Shown: positions 1 through 12,665 of the stretch, piece by piece
How the letters are laid out: every line of letters begins with the position of its first letter
How positions within the stretch are numbered: position 1 is the stretch's first letter
Assembly (NCBI GenBank): GCA_037043235.1
Contig: JAWRVZ010000052.1
Coordinates: 3,139,001 to 3,203,000, forward strand
Length of the DNA: 64,000 nucleotides
Direction: 5' to 3'
From: Rhodeus uyekii
Lineage: Eukaryota > Chordata > Actinopteri > Cypriniformes > Acheilognathidae
The notes under the pieces: generated by a model
Told to the model about the DNA's origin: nothing
The model's input: only the letters and a program-made list of their open reading frames with translations
Database searches by the model: none
Position numbers and translations under genes: made by a program

Positions 1-424
1 TTCAAGTTATCCTAAATCTTGATTAGATGGTACTGGTGTGTTTTATTGGGGTTGGACCCAAATTCTGCTGGACGGTAACCCTCTAAGAGCAAGGTTCACA
101 TTATATACTACAGCTAAGTTAAACAACCATATTATGCAAGAGTAAGTAAAGAGAAAGGCTGTTATTTAAGAAGATTAATAATAAACGTACACAATAAGCA
201 ATCAAAAGTCACTGACCATAAAGACAGGCAGTACCGACAGAACTGGCTTCTCAAAGAGAGCCAGATCTGCTGTACTGTATCCAAGGCCATGCAGACAAAG
301 CGATATTTCCTCACAAGATGCCACAATTCTGAGGAAATTCTATCCAAATTTTGACATTATTTTCCCTAATTTCAGAAACTTTCACTCAATAAGTCAGAAG
401 GAGATTGTACCTTACTAGCAGTAA

Positions 425-650
425 ATACATAAATACACAACGGTAAGACCTTATTTTGATAGTCCATTTTGACTATAAGTAACTTTACAACTACAACTAA
501 CTCTCATTAGAGTATTAGTAGACTGTCTGCTTAATATCTGATAACTCTTTATTGTGATGCTCAACAGACATTCTACTGACTATAAGTAACTTTACAACTA
601 CATCTCAATTAGCTCTCATTAGGATTAGGTTAAGAATAAGTTGATTCCCA
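425..650. repeat. Interspersed repeat with internal 107-bp duplication
   Basis: The block gactataagtaactttaca plus about 30 further bases begins at 471 and recurs at 578, a period of about 107 bp; both copies run into ctctcattag. The unit resembles a very common teleost MITE-like repeat (ttattttgatagtcc start), from memory. It lies in intron 6. Confidence 0.55.
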
Positions 651-669
651 CTCCCTATTCTTGGGAGGA

Positions 670-1170
670 ACTACGGCTGTGCGTGCAGCCCTCACACATA
701 CAAAATGGCTGTAGCCATGATGGTCAGCACTGCACTCTCTGGGCATGGCTCGCAGGCTGGAGCTGACGCTGGAGGGGACTCAGGGGCTGGAGATGATGTG
801 TGTGTGGCCCAGACACCCATAGCAGTAGCTTTGTACAAGGTAATGATCATCTCTTTGACAACGGCAGAACTGTCAGGAAGAAATGGCTCTAAAACGACTT
901 CCACTGGAGCGGTTTCTGGAATGTAATTTACTGGGGAGGACTCATGAATTTAATTTACTGGAGAGGGTGCAGGACCATTACTTACTGGAACGAACTCGTA
1001 AATTTCAGTCACTGGGATGGATTCAAAGATTTAAATCCCTGACTCTGGGATTTCAGTCTCTGGGACAGGCTCTGGGATTTTACTCACTGGAACAGACTCA
1101 GGAACTTTACTCACTTGAACAGGCTCATGAATACCCCTCACTGGAACCATTTGAATGAACAAAGGAGCTG
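670..1170 (-). pseudogene. Decayed Pro/Glu/Ser/Val-rich coding repeat, unidentified
   Basis: On the minus strand, broken frames encode runs such as SPAPESPPASAPACEPCPES (692-904) and VQVSKVPESVPVSKIPEPVP (within 1031-1160). The DNA from about 900 to 1150 is an imperfect tandem of about 33-bp units built on 'ttactcactggaacagactc'. A similar Pro-rich decayed block occurs at 37176-37660 on the other strand, so this is likely a fragment of a repeated element rather than a host gene. The family is not recognised. Confidence 0.4.
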
Positions 1171-3375
1171 ATGAGATAATTAACATGACACACCTAAACA
1201 GAATACTCAAATCAATCAGAAAGCATAGAAAAAAACAGACAGGGAATGGAGGAGAACTAAGCAACCTAGAAGAAGAATAATGAAACTCAAACATGAACAG
1301 AACCGGAAAAACAGAGCAAAAACAAACTCAAAACGTGAAAAGTATGTTCTGTATTGTGTATACTACAGTGAATGGCAAAAAAACAAAAAAAAAACAATCG
1401 TGTTAATCAAGGTTTACTTGAAATCAAATATTTTAGCACCCATCTTTCAAAACTGTAGAGGAAGAATTAAATGATTTTTGTCACATCGGACCTCTCCAAA
1501 AGAAATATAGATGATGGTATCAGCGGTCTCAGTCCTCTGCTCAGATGGTATGAATGTTTGACTGAAGTAGCTGTGTCATCTCCACTGCATTTACTTCATT
1601 CTCAGCTCAAGGACTTCAAAGGAGCCCATTGCTTAGATTGTCCCTAATGAGAGCACAGCACAACACCTCAAAGGCTGAATCCGCCAGGAGATCTAATCTG
1701 GCAGTCTGTTTGCCTGTAATGGAACAAATGGTGGGAGTGTGAAAAAAAAGATGAGATGTCTATTTGCCTTTTATCTCTGCACAGTGGGAGCATTCTCAGA
1801 TTTCTGTTTGAGGGCAATTCTCAGATTTCTGTTTTTATCTCTCTCCTCTGCTTCTTGTTGCTTGCATTGAGACATATATATGCAAATCATGAATAGTCAA
1901 AAAGCTTGCCAAAAGATGGTTAAAATAGCTTCAGCACAGCTCAGGAACCTCCATGAACACACAAAATGTGCATTGAAATATGTCGAATTTTGCATTTGGA
2001 TATTTTTTACTCTTGAACAAGACAAGGATACTGGATGTTTTTTAGCAATGTAAAACCAAACTGGCATTTCCAGCCCATATCTCAGTTAGATCTGTTCAAT
2101 TCAAGCAAAATGTGTCAGTCTCAGACTTTGACAGTGTGTAAATAATTATTACAGTTGATATTCCGATCAATTAATCTTAATAACTAATAATAATTTAGTA
2201 TTTAGTTATTTATAAGTGATATAGACGTGCTACGGAAAACATCTTCATAAAGGTGAGAGAGCACATTTCATTTCCCTGTTGGTTCAGTGCTGTCATTCCT
2301 TGGACAGCGTTTATCTGTGGGTGTGGGCCCACCTACACTTAAGGTGTACATGGTGGAACTGCTGCTGAACACACACAAATTTTCTTTCCCTCTTTCTGTC
2401 TTGTGTCATACATGGGACAAGATAACTGAGACCTTTCCCTCCCGTTTGTGTTCCTTTTTGGAACTTATCTAGTTCTAGAAGGTTGAACTGCTTTAATCTA
2501 CTTCAAATAAAATTGTGATTCTGGTTTTTGCCTAAACATTTGTTGAGAGAATTGTTTACTTGCATGCCTTATTGGTGAGCCCATCCTGTATGGACACAGG
2601 AGACTTGGAGACATCAGAGATTTTGTCTTCAATTCAATTTATTAATATAGAATAATTAACCTTTGTTTACATTAGATCAAAGTTACTGTTAGTTTTAATG
2701 TAAAAATTATGTAATTAACTTGACAAAATATATCTCATGATGTCGGTGAAAATTTCGTAATTTGTGTCGATACCTTTAATATGAAATGTGAGCCTCAGCC
2801 GCATCCACAGAGAAAATAACTCCAGTGCGGATCTCATGAAAGCACTTGACTAAACGACATCCCTCAGGGCTTTTAAAAAGTTCCAATGCATGCACATTTA
2901 GAAGAATATTGATGGATTCGCATTTGTTTACTTATACATTTCTATAGAGAAGAGTAATATTTATCCTACTTTCACCCAAAACGAGGCAATGTGAGCGTAA
3001 ACACTCTTTCAATTACACTGGAAGCTGGTCTACACCCTTGCGCAGAAAGTCCACAAGTGAGATTCAAATCATAAATTCGTTCAAGGAACATATAGATAAA
3101 GACGTTCTAAGAAATCCCTTAAATGGACAAAGTCATCCAGAGATAGCTGCAGCTGAATAACATACAGATTGAGACGTTAGCATGACAATCATGTCAAAAA
3201 GCTCTGACTTTATGATTGCATTTCTTTAGGTTTATGCCAATATGTGGCGATATATAAGCATATGCACTTAGAGTCATTAAAAATCTCTTGATTTATTAAA
3301 AACAATGAATTAAATGAAACAATGATGAATGAAAAGATTTATTATGCAATACGCAAAGTAAATCTGAAACCTTAC
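1171..3375. other. gabrg2 intron 6 sequence, no gene seen
   Basis: AT-rich sequence with no supported reading frame. At 2230-2600 there is a stretch with a polyadenylation-like AATAAA (about 2504) following a T-rich, C-rich segment, which might be an old LTR; no terminal dinucleotides or flanking duplication could be assigned. The rest shows nothing specific. Confidence 0.5.
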
Positions 3376-3513
3376 CTGACACAGTCCTGACAACCTCTGT
3401 CGTATTCCTCAGGCCAACAAAGGAGAACTGGTAAAGACGCCAGGAACGGATGTCTCCAACTTCCACGGAGCTGCGCTTCCACTTGTATACAATTTCCTCC
3501 TTGGGGTATCCAT
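3376..3513 (-). CDS. gabrg2: gabrg2 exon 6
   Basis: This 138-bp exon has an acceptor after ttgttttgcag and a donor gtaagg. It enters in phase 1 (T from exon 5 plus AT gives Tyr) and reads YGYPKEEIVYKWKRSSVEV, then GDIRSWRLYQFSFVGLRN and TTEVVRTVSG. This is the distal half of the extracellular domain, between the Cys-loop and the pre-M1 segment; it includes the beta8-beta9 region and loop F of the receptor fold. The 138-bp length equals the usual size of this exon in GABA-A subunit genes. No stop or frameshift is present. The next exon should begin with the completion of a Gly codon followed by the pre-M1 DYVV-type segment, which was not found between 1 and 3375. Confidence 0.96.
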
Positions 3514-6500
3514 CTGCAAAACAATGAAGAGTGTATAAGAATTGGTGTAGAAAACTGTATGCAAACAAACATTTAAATAATGGATAATTGGATAATTTCA
3601 AATTATTTTATCCAGTTTTCTTTTTAAGAGAGACTACACAAAATACCAAAGATAAACAGAACAAAAATACATTAGTCCAATTAATTGGTTATATTTGCCC
3701 TTGTGAAATACATTTCCTTTGAAATATTGGCCCATGTGACATTGACCCGCAAATAAGATGGACTATCAGTGACCATGAAGTCATAACTTCCATGAAAGCA
3801 CTCTTAAGTGGATCAAGTCTTTATGTCTGGGCTTTGTTGGAATCCTGAATAGATCTTATCACCACTACACCTGACAGTAGCAATGGTGTTTAAATGTATA
3901 TATTGCATACAATAAACGCAGCGGCAACACTTTATTTTAATCTGTCCTTTTTACACGTTAGTTGTAATTACTATAGTAATAACTATTAGGCAACTAAACC
4001 CTAATGCACTTAATTATAAAACATATCAGTACTTAAATGTACATTAAACACACCAACATAGCTTTACATTTTCAGTATGTAAGCCATCTAGCAAACTGAA
4101 AGTGTGCATAGTTCATATGACAGAGCTCTGCCACCCCATCACTTTATTCCCTTTAATTGGTTGACTTGACTGTATCAGTGGCTGACGCTATGGAAACAAA
4201 CCCCAGGTGCGACATTTTCTGAACCCCACCTAAATTCACACTATATTATTCGCTGATGGTGCTAATGCTGCCCACCCAGTTGCTATGTGAGGGCGGCATA
4301 AGTGTCATGAATGAGACTTGTCTTGTGCACCCCAGAGTTTGGGTCCTGTTGCTGCCAAGGCAGCGGGGTGGCTTTGTTCTCGGGTGTCACAGGTAGAACT
4401 GGCAGAAGCCCGTTCTGCAGCATCACCTGATCTGACAGAGAGCATACTGGTGGTGGCGTCTAGTTCTGAGGAGCTAGATGTGGTTGGGGTGGTAGATGAT
4501 AATTAAATCACTGATTCCACTTCTTCTGTCAGTCTTGCACATGGTGTAATTGATTGATAATGGGTTGTGCCACAGCCAGGATAAATTTGACTTATCAATT
4601 TGAAAAGCAGGAGATCACTTATAGTCAACTGGATGAGTGATTCCTGGCAGGCCATGATTGCCCCTCTGCCAGTGAGCGTTTAGTTTCTTCCAGACATTCA
4701 CAGTGAGGGGCGAAGTTCTGGAGAAACCCATATTCAGCACGCATATCTACACCTTTCAGAATTCAAATGATTTATCATGCAGTAGGGACTGTCTCCTGAT
4801 GAAGCTGTTAAACTGTCTGGTTTTGATCAACACTTGAATGTGGCAAAGTTTCATTAAAAAGCAACATTATGTGCAAAAAGCTGAGAAAAAATTTGTTTTT
4901 GTCAGACACTACATCCAGATGTGATTTAGAATGATAGTCCATCAACACCAGGGTCAACATTTCATTCAGTGACATTTAGTTTAATGTTGATCACGCTATT
5001 TTACATATTCATATGATTCAAATGAAATAGCTTGTTTCTGCATATTCTTTGTATTCTGTAATGGTTCAGAAGATGCGTTATTGAGCCCCCTACCGTATCA
5101 CAGTGAAAACATGGAATACTGGAAAATTCCATCAATGATGGGGAAAGAGTTAAGGATGGGCAGTTTGATAGTATGTCGGGACTTACTATAAAAACCCCAA
5201 GAGTTTAAGTTAATTACGCTTTCCTTTTGGACTTGTGGTAACTATAACAACTGCTGCTGAAATGCTTAGGCACTGAGATATAGCAGATTATTGTTAAAAG
5301 AGAACAAGAAAGCGCACTCTGTTTCTTTATTACACTGTAACCAGTGCTTGATCATGTTGCGCCGGCATGTTCTTGTATTCAGCAAGAAACTTTTGGTTAA
5401 CAGCGTTGGAGGGCGAGCGTATGTCTAAGGACATCCTGCTCCCTTCATCTGCCCCTCCCTCCTTTTGCCCTAGGTCAGCTGCTTCACTTTGATCCCCGAA
5501 AGTATATTTTTCCCAGGGATAGAGCTATTGAAAAGAGTTATGATGGTAGATTGTGAGAGCCATCACATTTTTTTTCTTATCCTCCTCAATGGCTAAAGTA
5601 GGATTATACATTCATATGTTGATTGGTTCCCATCCATATATATGAAGCTTTGAGGATTGCAATGGGAAGAAACCCCCTTCTCAAATTATTCTTCAATTAA
5701 ATTATTTATTGGAAATTTAAGTAGGGCTAACTGCTTCCATCTAGACAGATACCTCTTTAGGGTTGATGCATAGTAAATGGAATTATGATGGCCAGTCCTC
5801 TAGGCAGACACGTTTAACTCCCTCCCCAACTATTTGTTGGGTTTTGAAGTAGGATATTCGCTCCCCTTTGGATGGGTGTTTCAATGGCCGTCTCTTTGTG
5901 TAAAAGTGCTAACAGTATAGGTAGATTGCCTGAAGGCATCCTGTCTTCTTAATCTGACACCTGCTACGGTGCAGCGTTGCAGATCATTGAACATAACAGG
6001 CGTTTGCCCTCTTACCCTTCACTCACCACTCAAGCTCTGTCTTTTCAAACAACTACCCCTAACTATCCCTTCTCTATATCTATTCTCAGGGGCCGCCACA
6101 AGCATGAGGCTGCCTCCACATATGGCCCTTGCCCTTCTCCTCCAAACACTCTGCTGCAGGCTTGATCTCCATTCTCCTTATTTACAACAACGCATCTTCC
6201 TGTTCCATCAAAGGCTGTTGCCTTGGAACCAAAACATGTTCTCAACAAAATCAGAGCGATGTATAAAGCACAATTAAAAACTGTTGATTACCAATGTGCT
6301 GTACAAAAATGCTTATAGAGATGCTACCCATCTTTTTCACTCACTGGCTCTTCCATTTGCGATGCAGTGGGGGCTCCCATGTTCGAGGGTTATGTGATTA
6401 TGTTTCTCGTAATGTACGCAATAATCAATATCTTTGTTCCAATCATTTTATCCAAGCTTGCTCTCTCTGTATCCACAAATTTCTTTGGGCGTGGTTTGGG

Positions 6501-6606
6501 TTTTGGGTCAAATCTCAAACTCAAGTCTTTCCCCATGGGCAGCAAATATGTTTATTTAATACACTACTGAAAGATTACAAGAGCAAGTGAACTTGTTAAA
6601 GGTATA
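3514..6606. other. gabrg2 intron 5, 3' part: degraded repeat sequence
   Basis: A short MITE-like stretch lies at 3925-4030 (gcaacactttattttaa). From about 4290 to 6600 the sequence is more GC-rich than its surroundings and has several short plus-strand open frames (4318-4506, 5969-6277, 6294-6590), none with a recognisable domain. It looks like a decayed repeated element of unknown type rather than host coding sequence. Confidence 0.4.
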
Positions 6607-8130
6607 CAGTCATGGCCAAAATTGTTGGCACCCCTGACATTTTTCGAGAAAATCATGTATTGCTCAAAGAAAAGTATTGCAGCAACGCATGTTTTGCTAC
6701 ACACGTTTATTCCCTTTGTTTGTATTGGACCAAAATAGGACAAGAAAACAAGCAAATTTGACAATTTCACACAAAACTCCTTTGTGGATAAATAAGATTG
6801 TTTCAAGCATGTGATGCTCCTTTAAACTCACCAATATAATAATTACAATATAAATTTGGTCAATATAAAAATTACACTTGAAAGTTCACTTAGTCTTTAC
6901 ATTGTGTGTCTATGTGTGCCACACTAAGCACGGACAACAGAAAGACAAGAAGAGAACTGTCTGAGGACTTGAGAACCAACCTTGTGGAAAAATATAAACA
7001 ATCTCAAGGTTACAAGTCCATCTTCAGAGATCTAGATGTTTCTTTGCACAACATTATCAAGAAGTTTGCAACCCATGGCAGTGTAACTAATCTCCCTGGA
7101 TGTGGACGAAATAGAAAAACTGATGAAAGGTTGCAATGCAGGATAGTCCAGATGGTGGATAAGCAGCAACAAAAACAAGTTCCAAAGAAATTCAAGCTAT
7201 CCTGCAGGCTCAGGGTGCATCAGTGTCAGCGTGAACTATCCATCGACATTTGAATGAAATGAAACGCAATGGCAGGAGACCCAGGAGAACCCACTGCTGA
7301 CACAGAGACATAAAAAAGTAAGACTACAGTTTGCCACTCATGTACTTGAGTAAGCCAAAATCCTTCTGGGAAAACGTCAAAACAAATGAGACCAAGATAA
7401 AGCTTTTTGGTAAAGCATATCATTCTACTATTTACCAAAAATGGAATGAGGCCTACAAAAAACAGAACACAGAACCTACAGTCAAATATGATGGAGGTTC
7501 AAAGATGTTTTGAGGTCGTGTTGCTGCCTCTGGGTGCCTTGACTGTGTGCAAGATATCATGAAATCTGAGGATTACCAAAGGTTTTTGGGTCACAATGTA
7601 GGGCCCAGTGTCAGAAAGCTGGGTTTGCGTCCGAGATCATGGGTCTTCCAGCAGAACAAAGGCCCCAACAGAATATAAAAAGCACCCAGAAATGGATAGC
7701 AACAAAGCGCTGGAGAGCCTGAAGTGGCCAACAATGAGTCCAGATCTTAATCCCACTGAACACCGGTGGAGAGATCTTAAAATTGCTTTTGGGAAAATGT
7801 GCCCTTCCAATATTAGAAACCTTGAGCAGTTTGCAAAGGAAGAATGATCCATAATTCCAGGTGAGAGTGTAAGAAGCTTATTGATGTTTATATGAAGCGA
7901 TTTATTTCAGTTACTTTTTCCAAAGGGTGTGCATTACGTTAAGGGTGCCAATAATTTTTTTCAGCTCATTATTGGAGTTTTGTTTGAAATTAGATTTTTT
8001 TTTTGTTCCAAAACACAAAAAGGGACTAAACATGTGTATAACAAAACATGTTTTAATGCAATACTTTTCTGTGAGCAAAACTTGATTTTCAGGAAAAATG
8101 TCAGGGGTGCCGACAATTTCGACCATGACA
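6607..8130 (+). mobile_element. Tc1-like transposon, degraded
   Basis: The ends are long inverted repeats: cagtcatggccaaaattgtt at the left and, at the right, gtgccgacaatttcgaccatg in inverse. Each end includes a second 'gtgccaataatttt'-like motif, an IR/DR layout. TA precedes the left end. The interior carries a broken transposase: an HTH-type N-terminus at 6906-7253 (KTRRELSEDLRTNLVEKYKQ) and the catalytic C-terminus at 7608-7847 with SPDLNPTEHRWRDLK. The reading frame is interrupted by several shifts and stops. Confidence 0.88.
6906..7847 (+). pseudogene. Tc1 transposase pseudogene
   Basis: The plus-strand frames cover the DNA-binding region (6906-7253), a middle segment with ETKIKLFGKAYHSTIYQKWN (7331-7513) that includes the 'K-ELFG' block just after the first catalytic Asp, and the DDE C-terminus with PDLNPTEHRW (7608-7847). 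At least three frame changes separate them, so no functional transposase can be made. Full-length Tc1 transposases are about 340 residues. It sits centrally between the element's inverted repeats. Confidence 0.82.
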
Positions 8131-8579
8131 ATACATTTTGCTCTTGTCAACATGCAAAACACAGATTCCCATCCATGTATAATTGAGTTTTTTTGGGCTT
8201 ATTGAATCAAATGTGGTAAAAGCTACATCAAACGTTTCAAAGTTATATTCACATGCCGTGCTAGCTGTATTATCTATCATTACAGTATTGATACAGAATC
8301 TTGTATAAACAAAATCTGCATATCTATCTGTAGAAGTGGGCAGGCGGAGGACGTTCTATCCAATAATAAAACAAAATATGTTGCTGCTATAAGAGAGTTA
8401 AGAGAAGTAGTGAAATCCATTGATATACACTGCCTGGAAAATATTATCATTGTTTGCATTTAAATAAACAAATGCTTAAGAGTCATTAGAATTATTATTA
8501 TTATGTTCCTAACATACTATATGTTTGGCAGAAGTTCTTATAACTCAAATTTGATGGGTAGATTTTGATTTCTTAAACG

Positions 8580-8830
8580 CATATAGGAAGAGACCCATCA
8601 TGGCCATATAGAAGAATGACAGGATTCATCAGACTCAAACTGTGAAAGAGGTTGTGAGGGAGCATGAAGAATCATTTCACACATGAATCAGCAGCTCTGA
8701 GTCCAGATGTTAAATCCACTGAGAGTCATGGGATGTGCTGGAGAAACTTTACAGAGCGCTGGACTCTTGACCAAAAACGGATGCATCTCTTGATGGGAAT
8801 TTCCATCAAGAGGTGCATCAATTTTTGGTA
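8580..8830 (+). mobile_element. Tc1/mariner fragment ending in a hairpin
   Basis: Frame remnants resemble LSPDVKSTESHGMCWRNF, a decayed version of the SPDLNPIE..W..L block of Tc1/mariner transposases. At 8770-8829 the fragment closes with an imperfect inverted repeat of about 27-bp arms (accaaaaa / tttttggt at the outer ends) around a ~6-nt loop. No terminal repeats or target duplication were identified, so it is a truncated piece. Confidence 0.5.
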
Positions 8831-10090
8831 AAGATCTTGTGCACAATGTAAAATGTTTTTACTGTATTTTTACTTTTGCTACTCTGCTGCTGAGCAAGGA
8901 TTGACTAGCTACTGCTAACAGATACACAGACACGCAGCTGTAAGTACGTACGCTGTTCTGTTGCTGCATAGACATACATAAATCCCTCAATCAAGCAAGA
9001 ACAAGAAGACGACAATACGAACCCCAGAGTTATTTAAATAGTGAACCTGGTTGCCATGTCCTTAGATTTGTTTATCTACTGACCTAAACCTGCTTTGTGC
9101 CTGACCTAATATTGCTCAAACATTTCTAATTAGAACACGCGCTAGTGCGGCTTTACCACGTTGCAAGCTGTCAGAAATAGAAAATTACCCCCAGCAACCA
9201 CCTGAGTAAGTATGCAAGCTGCATGCAATTATTTATATTTTGCCATTTTCAAAAAGCATCCAAAAGCACAGCCTCGTGACAAACAGAAAATCGCAGTAAC
9301 ATGCAAACTGGAACGCTATTCATGAACAATACAGAATTTCACATGAAACATTTTGCAGGCTAAGCTGGCCTGCAACTTCACAGCAAGATTGTATTCCTGT
9401 TGTTATTATTCACTCAAAATGCATGTTCTCTTTGCGGTTTATGCTTTATTATTCCTAGACCTCAACCTCAAACATGATTTTGAACAGGTGCATTTACTAC
9501 TAAAAATGAATGTAGCACAGTTGAATAAATTAATGAATGGGTCACCAAATACAGGCTTTTTCTGTAAATAAAAAATGATAATTCTCTGTCAGTCAAAGTG
9601 AGTTAAAGAAGTGTGGTTTTCAAAGCAATGCTCACTGGCTTCACTCCACTGATCTACAATAGCAATTTTCAACTCTCAAAGTAACACATTTTCCTTTGCG
9701 TTTCTAAAACTACAGATGATGCTGTCTCATGAGATTGTCCCATGCCGCATCTGCTGCTTCATTATTACCACAGTAAGCCATTTTCCCTCCTTCCTCTCCA
9801 TAGTCAAATGAGAAGAAGAAATCTTTGGCAGTGACACACAGCTTGCTTGTGTGAACATGCAAAGACACATATCTCCGAGTTAGGGAAGATTTTCATTTTT
9901 CTCATTACTCGTCCTTCATATTTCAAGACAAAATGTCTTTCTTTCATGGCATCCAAAAACTGGTTTCTATGCTCTCAACTGTACCGGAGCAGAGAAGCAG
10001 GCATGGCTTAAAGACAACTGGAGAGAAAAAGCAAGCAGGAAAGGAACTGATATAGATGTATTTGCAAGTTAAGCATATGGACAGACTTAC
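8831..10090. other. gabrg2 intron 5, 5' part
   Basis: No supported gene or repeat. The donor gtaagt of exon 5 lies at its right edge. A short open frame at 9353-9571 has no recognisable features. Confidence 0.5.
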
Positions 10091-10173
10091 AGCTTGAGAA
10101 CTCCAGGGGACACGAATGTTCATCCATTGGAAAGTTATTCAGTTTAAGCTGGCACTCTGCATCAATGGTCAAC
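10091..10173 (-). CDS. gabrg2: gabrg2 exon 5 (Cys-loop)
   Basis: This 83-bp exon is bounded by acceptor tctgtag and donor gtaagtctg. It completes an Arg codon with exon 4 and reads LTIDAECQLKLNN, then FPMDEHSCPLEFSS. The two cysteines are separated by 13 residues, the signature of the Cys-loop that couples the ligand-binding domain to the pore in pentameric receptors. The length of 83 bp matches the conserved GABA-A exon. AECQL rather than AECYL favours gamma-2 over gamma-1. No disruption is seen. Confidence 0.97.
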
Positions 10174-12350
10174 CTACAGACAGAAATTTCCTTAAATTAA
10201 TTGTTCTATACAAGCGGTTTCATTAGCACATTTGTAACAACATTTATAATCGAGATCATGTGAGGATGCATCTCTTGAGGTCATTCAAATTTTGAAGGGC
10301 ACCTGAACGCGATTTGCTCTAAACCACTGTGGGTTAGGTGTGGGATTAAGGATGAGCCTTCATGATTTAGCAAGCCTTTAAAGCAGCTGAAAGTCCATTT
10401 TATGGTTAGAAATGCACATTTTGAGTCTGCATATGTTCTCCTCAGTAGTCTAATAGATGCTTCTGCTTCAGAGAGAAAACCGGTGTATCCTATAAAGAAG
10501 TATTGTTTGTTGAACTGCTTGAAATAAGATTTTAAACGGTGCATGTACTTAATATTCTCTCCTTTATTTTGCTGGCTTGTTTTTCGATTTAATTTATTTT
10601 GTATAGTTACTGACACATACATTTTGAAATAAACTAAATATTTTTCTACATTATTTTTTTCCATCTGTAATACATTGAAGTAACCACTAGGTGCCTGTAT
10701 GTTCCTGTATATAAATAAATAAACATGCCTGTGTCTTCCCTACAATGGTAAATGAAGTACACAATAATAAAGTACAAAAAGACTAAATATTGCAATTAAA
10801 AATTGTTGTTTGACAAATGTTTATTTATTTTGCAATTTTACATACTCTATCTTACTGCTAAAAATATATAATGGTATAATGAACTAGCACACAAATAAAT
10901 AAATAGGTTATCAATGTAAATTATTATGAATTTTCAAGTAGGCGGCATTATTAAGTTATGGAACACTGTTATACACTGATAATACTACTGTTCATTTATG
11001 ATAATTGAATTAACAGTGAAAACAAAATGATGAGCAAAAAAGTGAAAATAACTAAATTTGACAGAGTAGACCTATACAGAAATGAGGAAAAATAATGTGT
11101 GTAAATATGTTAAATATATAAATATACAATATCAAAACAGACATCACATAGGGCAAAATGTGTTGACATTGTAAAGGCATAGCATGTAAGGTTTACTACT
11201 ACAAGTTGCTTATTCAAAACAATTACAAAGCTTGATAACATCATTAATTAGTGTGGAATCACAAGAGTTTTCATCTTCACCTGCAAAAACCATGTCAGAA
11301 ATCAAGTTCATGGATGAGCTATTGTAATACATTTTTAGTAATGTTTCTGCAATATGAAGTAGGCTGGGGCAGAGAGCCGTGGGAGTGGAGCGAGTGAATG
11401 CTAATAGCCACGTTTCCACTGTCGGGCAAAAGAGAGTGTGATAGTGCACACTTGATCAGGCCTGTTCGGGGCTTCCCAACAGTTTTTTCCCGCTGAATAC
11501 CTTGATCCAAAGCGGGTCAGCTGGGGTTTGAGGAGTGGTCATGCATTTATCTGAGTCAGGATCCAGGGTCCACACCGCGGCTCATTTCTCATGTTATCAC
11601 ATCAGGCTACCAGCTAACACAAACATTTAAAACAATTTTCAGCTCAAAACTCACTTTCAGACACCAGTCAGACACCAACTTCAAAATTCAATCCTGGGAT
11701 TCTGAAAACGGCATGAAGCGGAAATATATTTATATGTGATGCTAAAGAATACTTATGCTATCTATTACAATAATAAACATGATTATGGAAAATACCCTTT
11801 GAAGAGACCATTTGAAGAGCTATGACAAATCATATACGACATCTATATGATCGTGTATTTATTTGGGTTCATCCATCTCTTCCCTGGACCTTTGTTCATA
11901 CCACAATAACGGATCCACAAGTTATAAATTGCATCTACTCCGATTCGTTGTATAACTGTTTTCTGTCTGTGAGCTCGCTTCGTCTGAAAGGATAACAGTA
12001 TAGTGAGAGGGACAGATCTCATCATTTTGTGGAAGATTAAGAGAAATGCTCTTTCTTTCTAAAGAAATGTCACAAATATGATATTTTATCAGTATCTTTT
12101 GGGCTTAAAAGTCTTAATAAAATAGATGGAATCAGTCATGGCTGAATAAGGATGTGTGTTCACTTTTTATGTAAGATAATGACAAACACCAGCTTGATTC
12201 AGAATGACTGATGTGCACTCCTGACACATTTTAATAAATCAGCATCACTGTAACATTTTATCTTATAAATCGTTTGTCAAATATCGATGCATGGAGTCTT
12301 AAGACTTTAAGTATAGACTTAATGTTCACTTCTGTCATGATCATTTTGCG
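10174..12350. other. gabrg2 intron 4, AT-rich part
   Basis: Very AT-rich from 10500 to 11200. At 11390-11500 there is a GC-richer stretch starting 'gtttccactgtcgggc' that is similar to the termini of the inverted repeats at 12351 and 15705, probably a related repeat fragment. The 127-codon minus-strand frame at 10281-10664 has no recognisable domain. Confidence 0.45.
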
Positions 12351-12665
12351 ATCTAGTTATTTTTCCGTCAGCGAACCCCATGTTTGTGGAATTGTGGGTT
12401 GGTGTGTCTGTTCTATTTAGGCATGTTTAGGCTGGGTTTTAGGGGTAGCGTTTGACCCCACCAAGTGCACTATTGGCTCTGGCTCACACTAGCATGACAG
12501 TGGAAAAGCAGCTAATGAGAGACATCTGCACAACACACCAGTCTCAAGTCCCACAGAGGAGCTACACAATATGAGAAGAGAAATGGCTGAGAAGGTCAAG
12601 AGAGGACCAGACCTGGGACATTTTTTTATTGCTGCTTTTATCATATTTATATGCTGCAGTCTGTA
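12351..12665 (+). repeat. Long inverted repeat, left arm
   Basis: This ~310-bp segment is the reverse complement, with mismatches, of 15363-15705. Matching blocks include cgatctagtt, catgtttaggctgggtttta, gtcaagagaggac and a C-terminal ctgcagt. The two arms enclose 2.7 kb containing DIRS debris. This may be either terminal repeats of one element or two opposed copies of the same short repeat. Confidence 0.75.

Noticed and set aside
10281..10664. 127-codon minus-strand open frame
   Set aside because: No recognisable domain, low-complexity Lys/Asn/Phe composition typical of AT-rich DNA, and no repeat family assigned.
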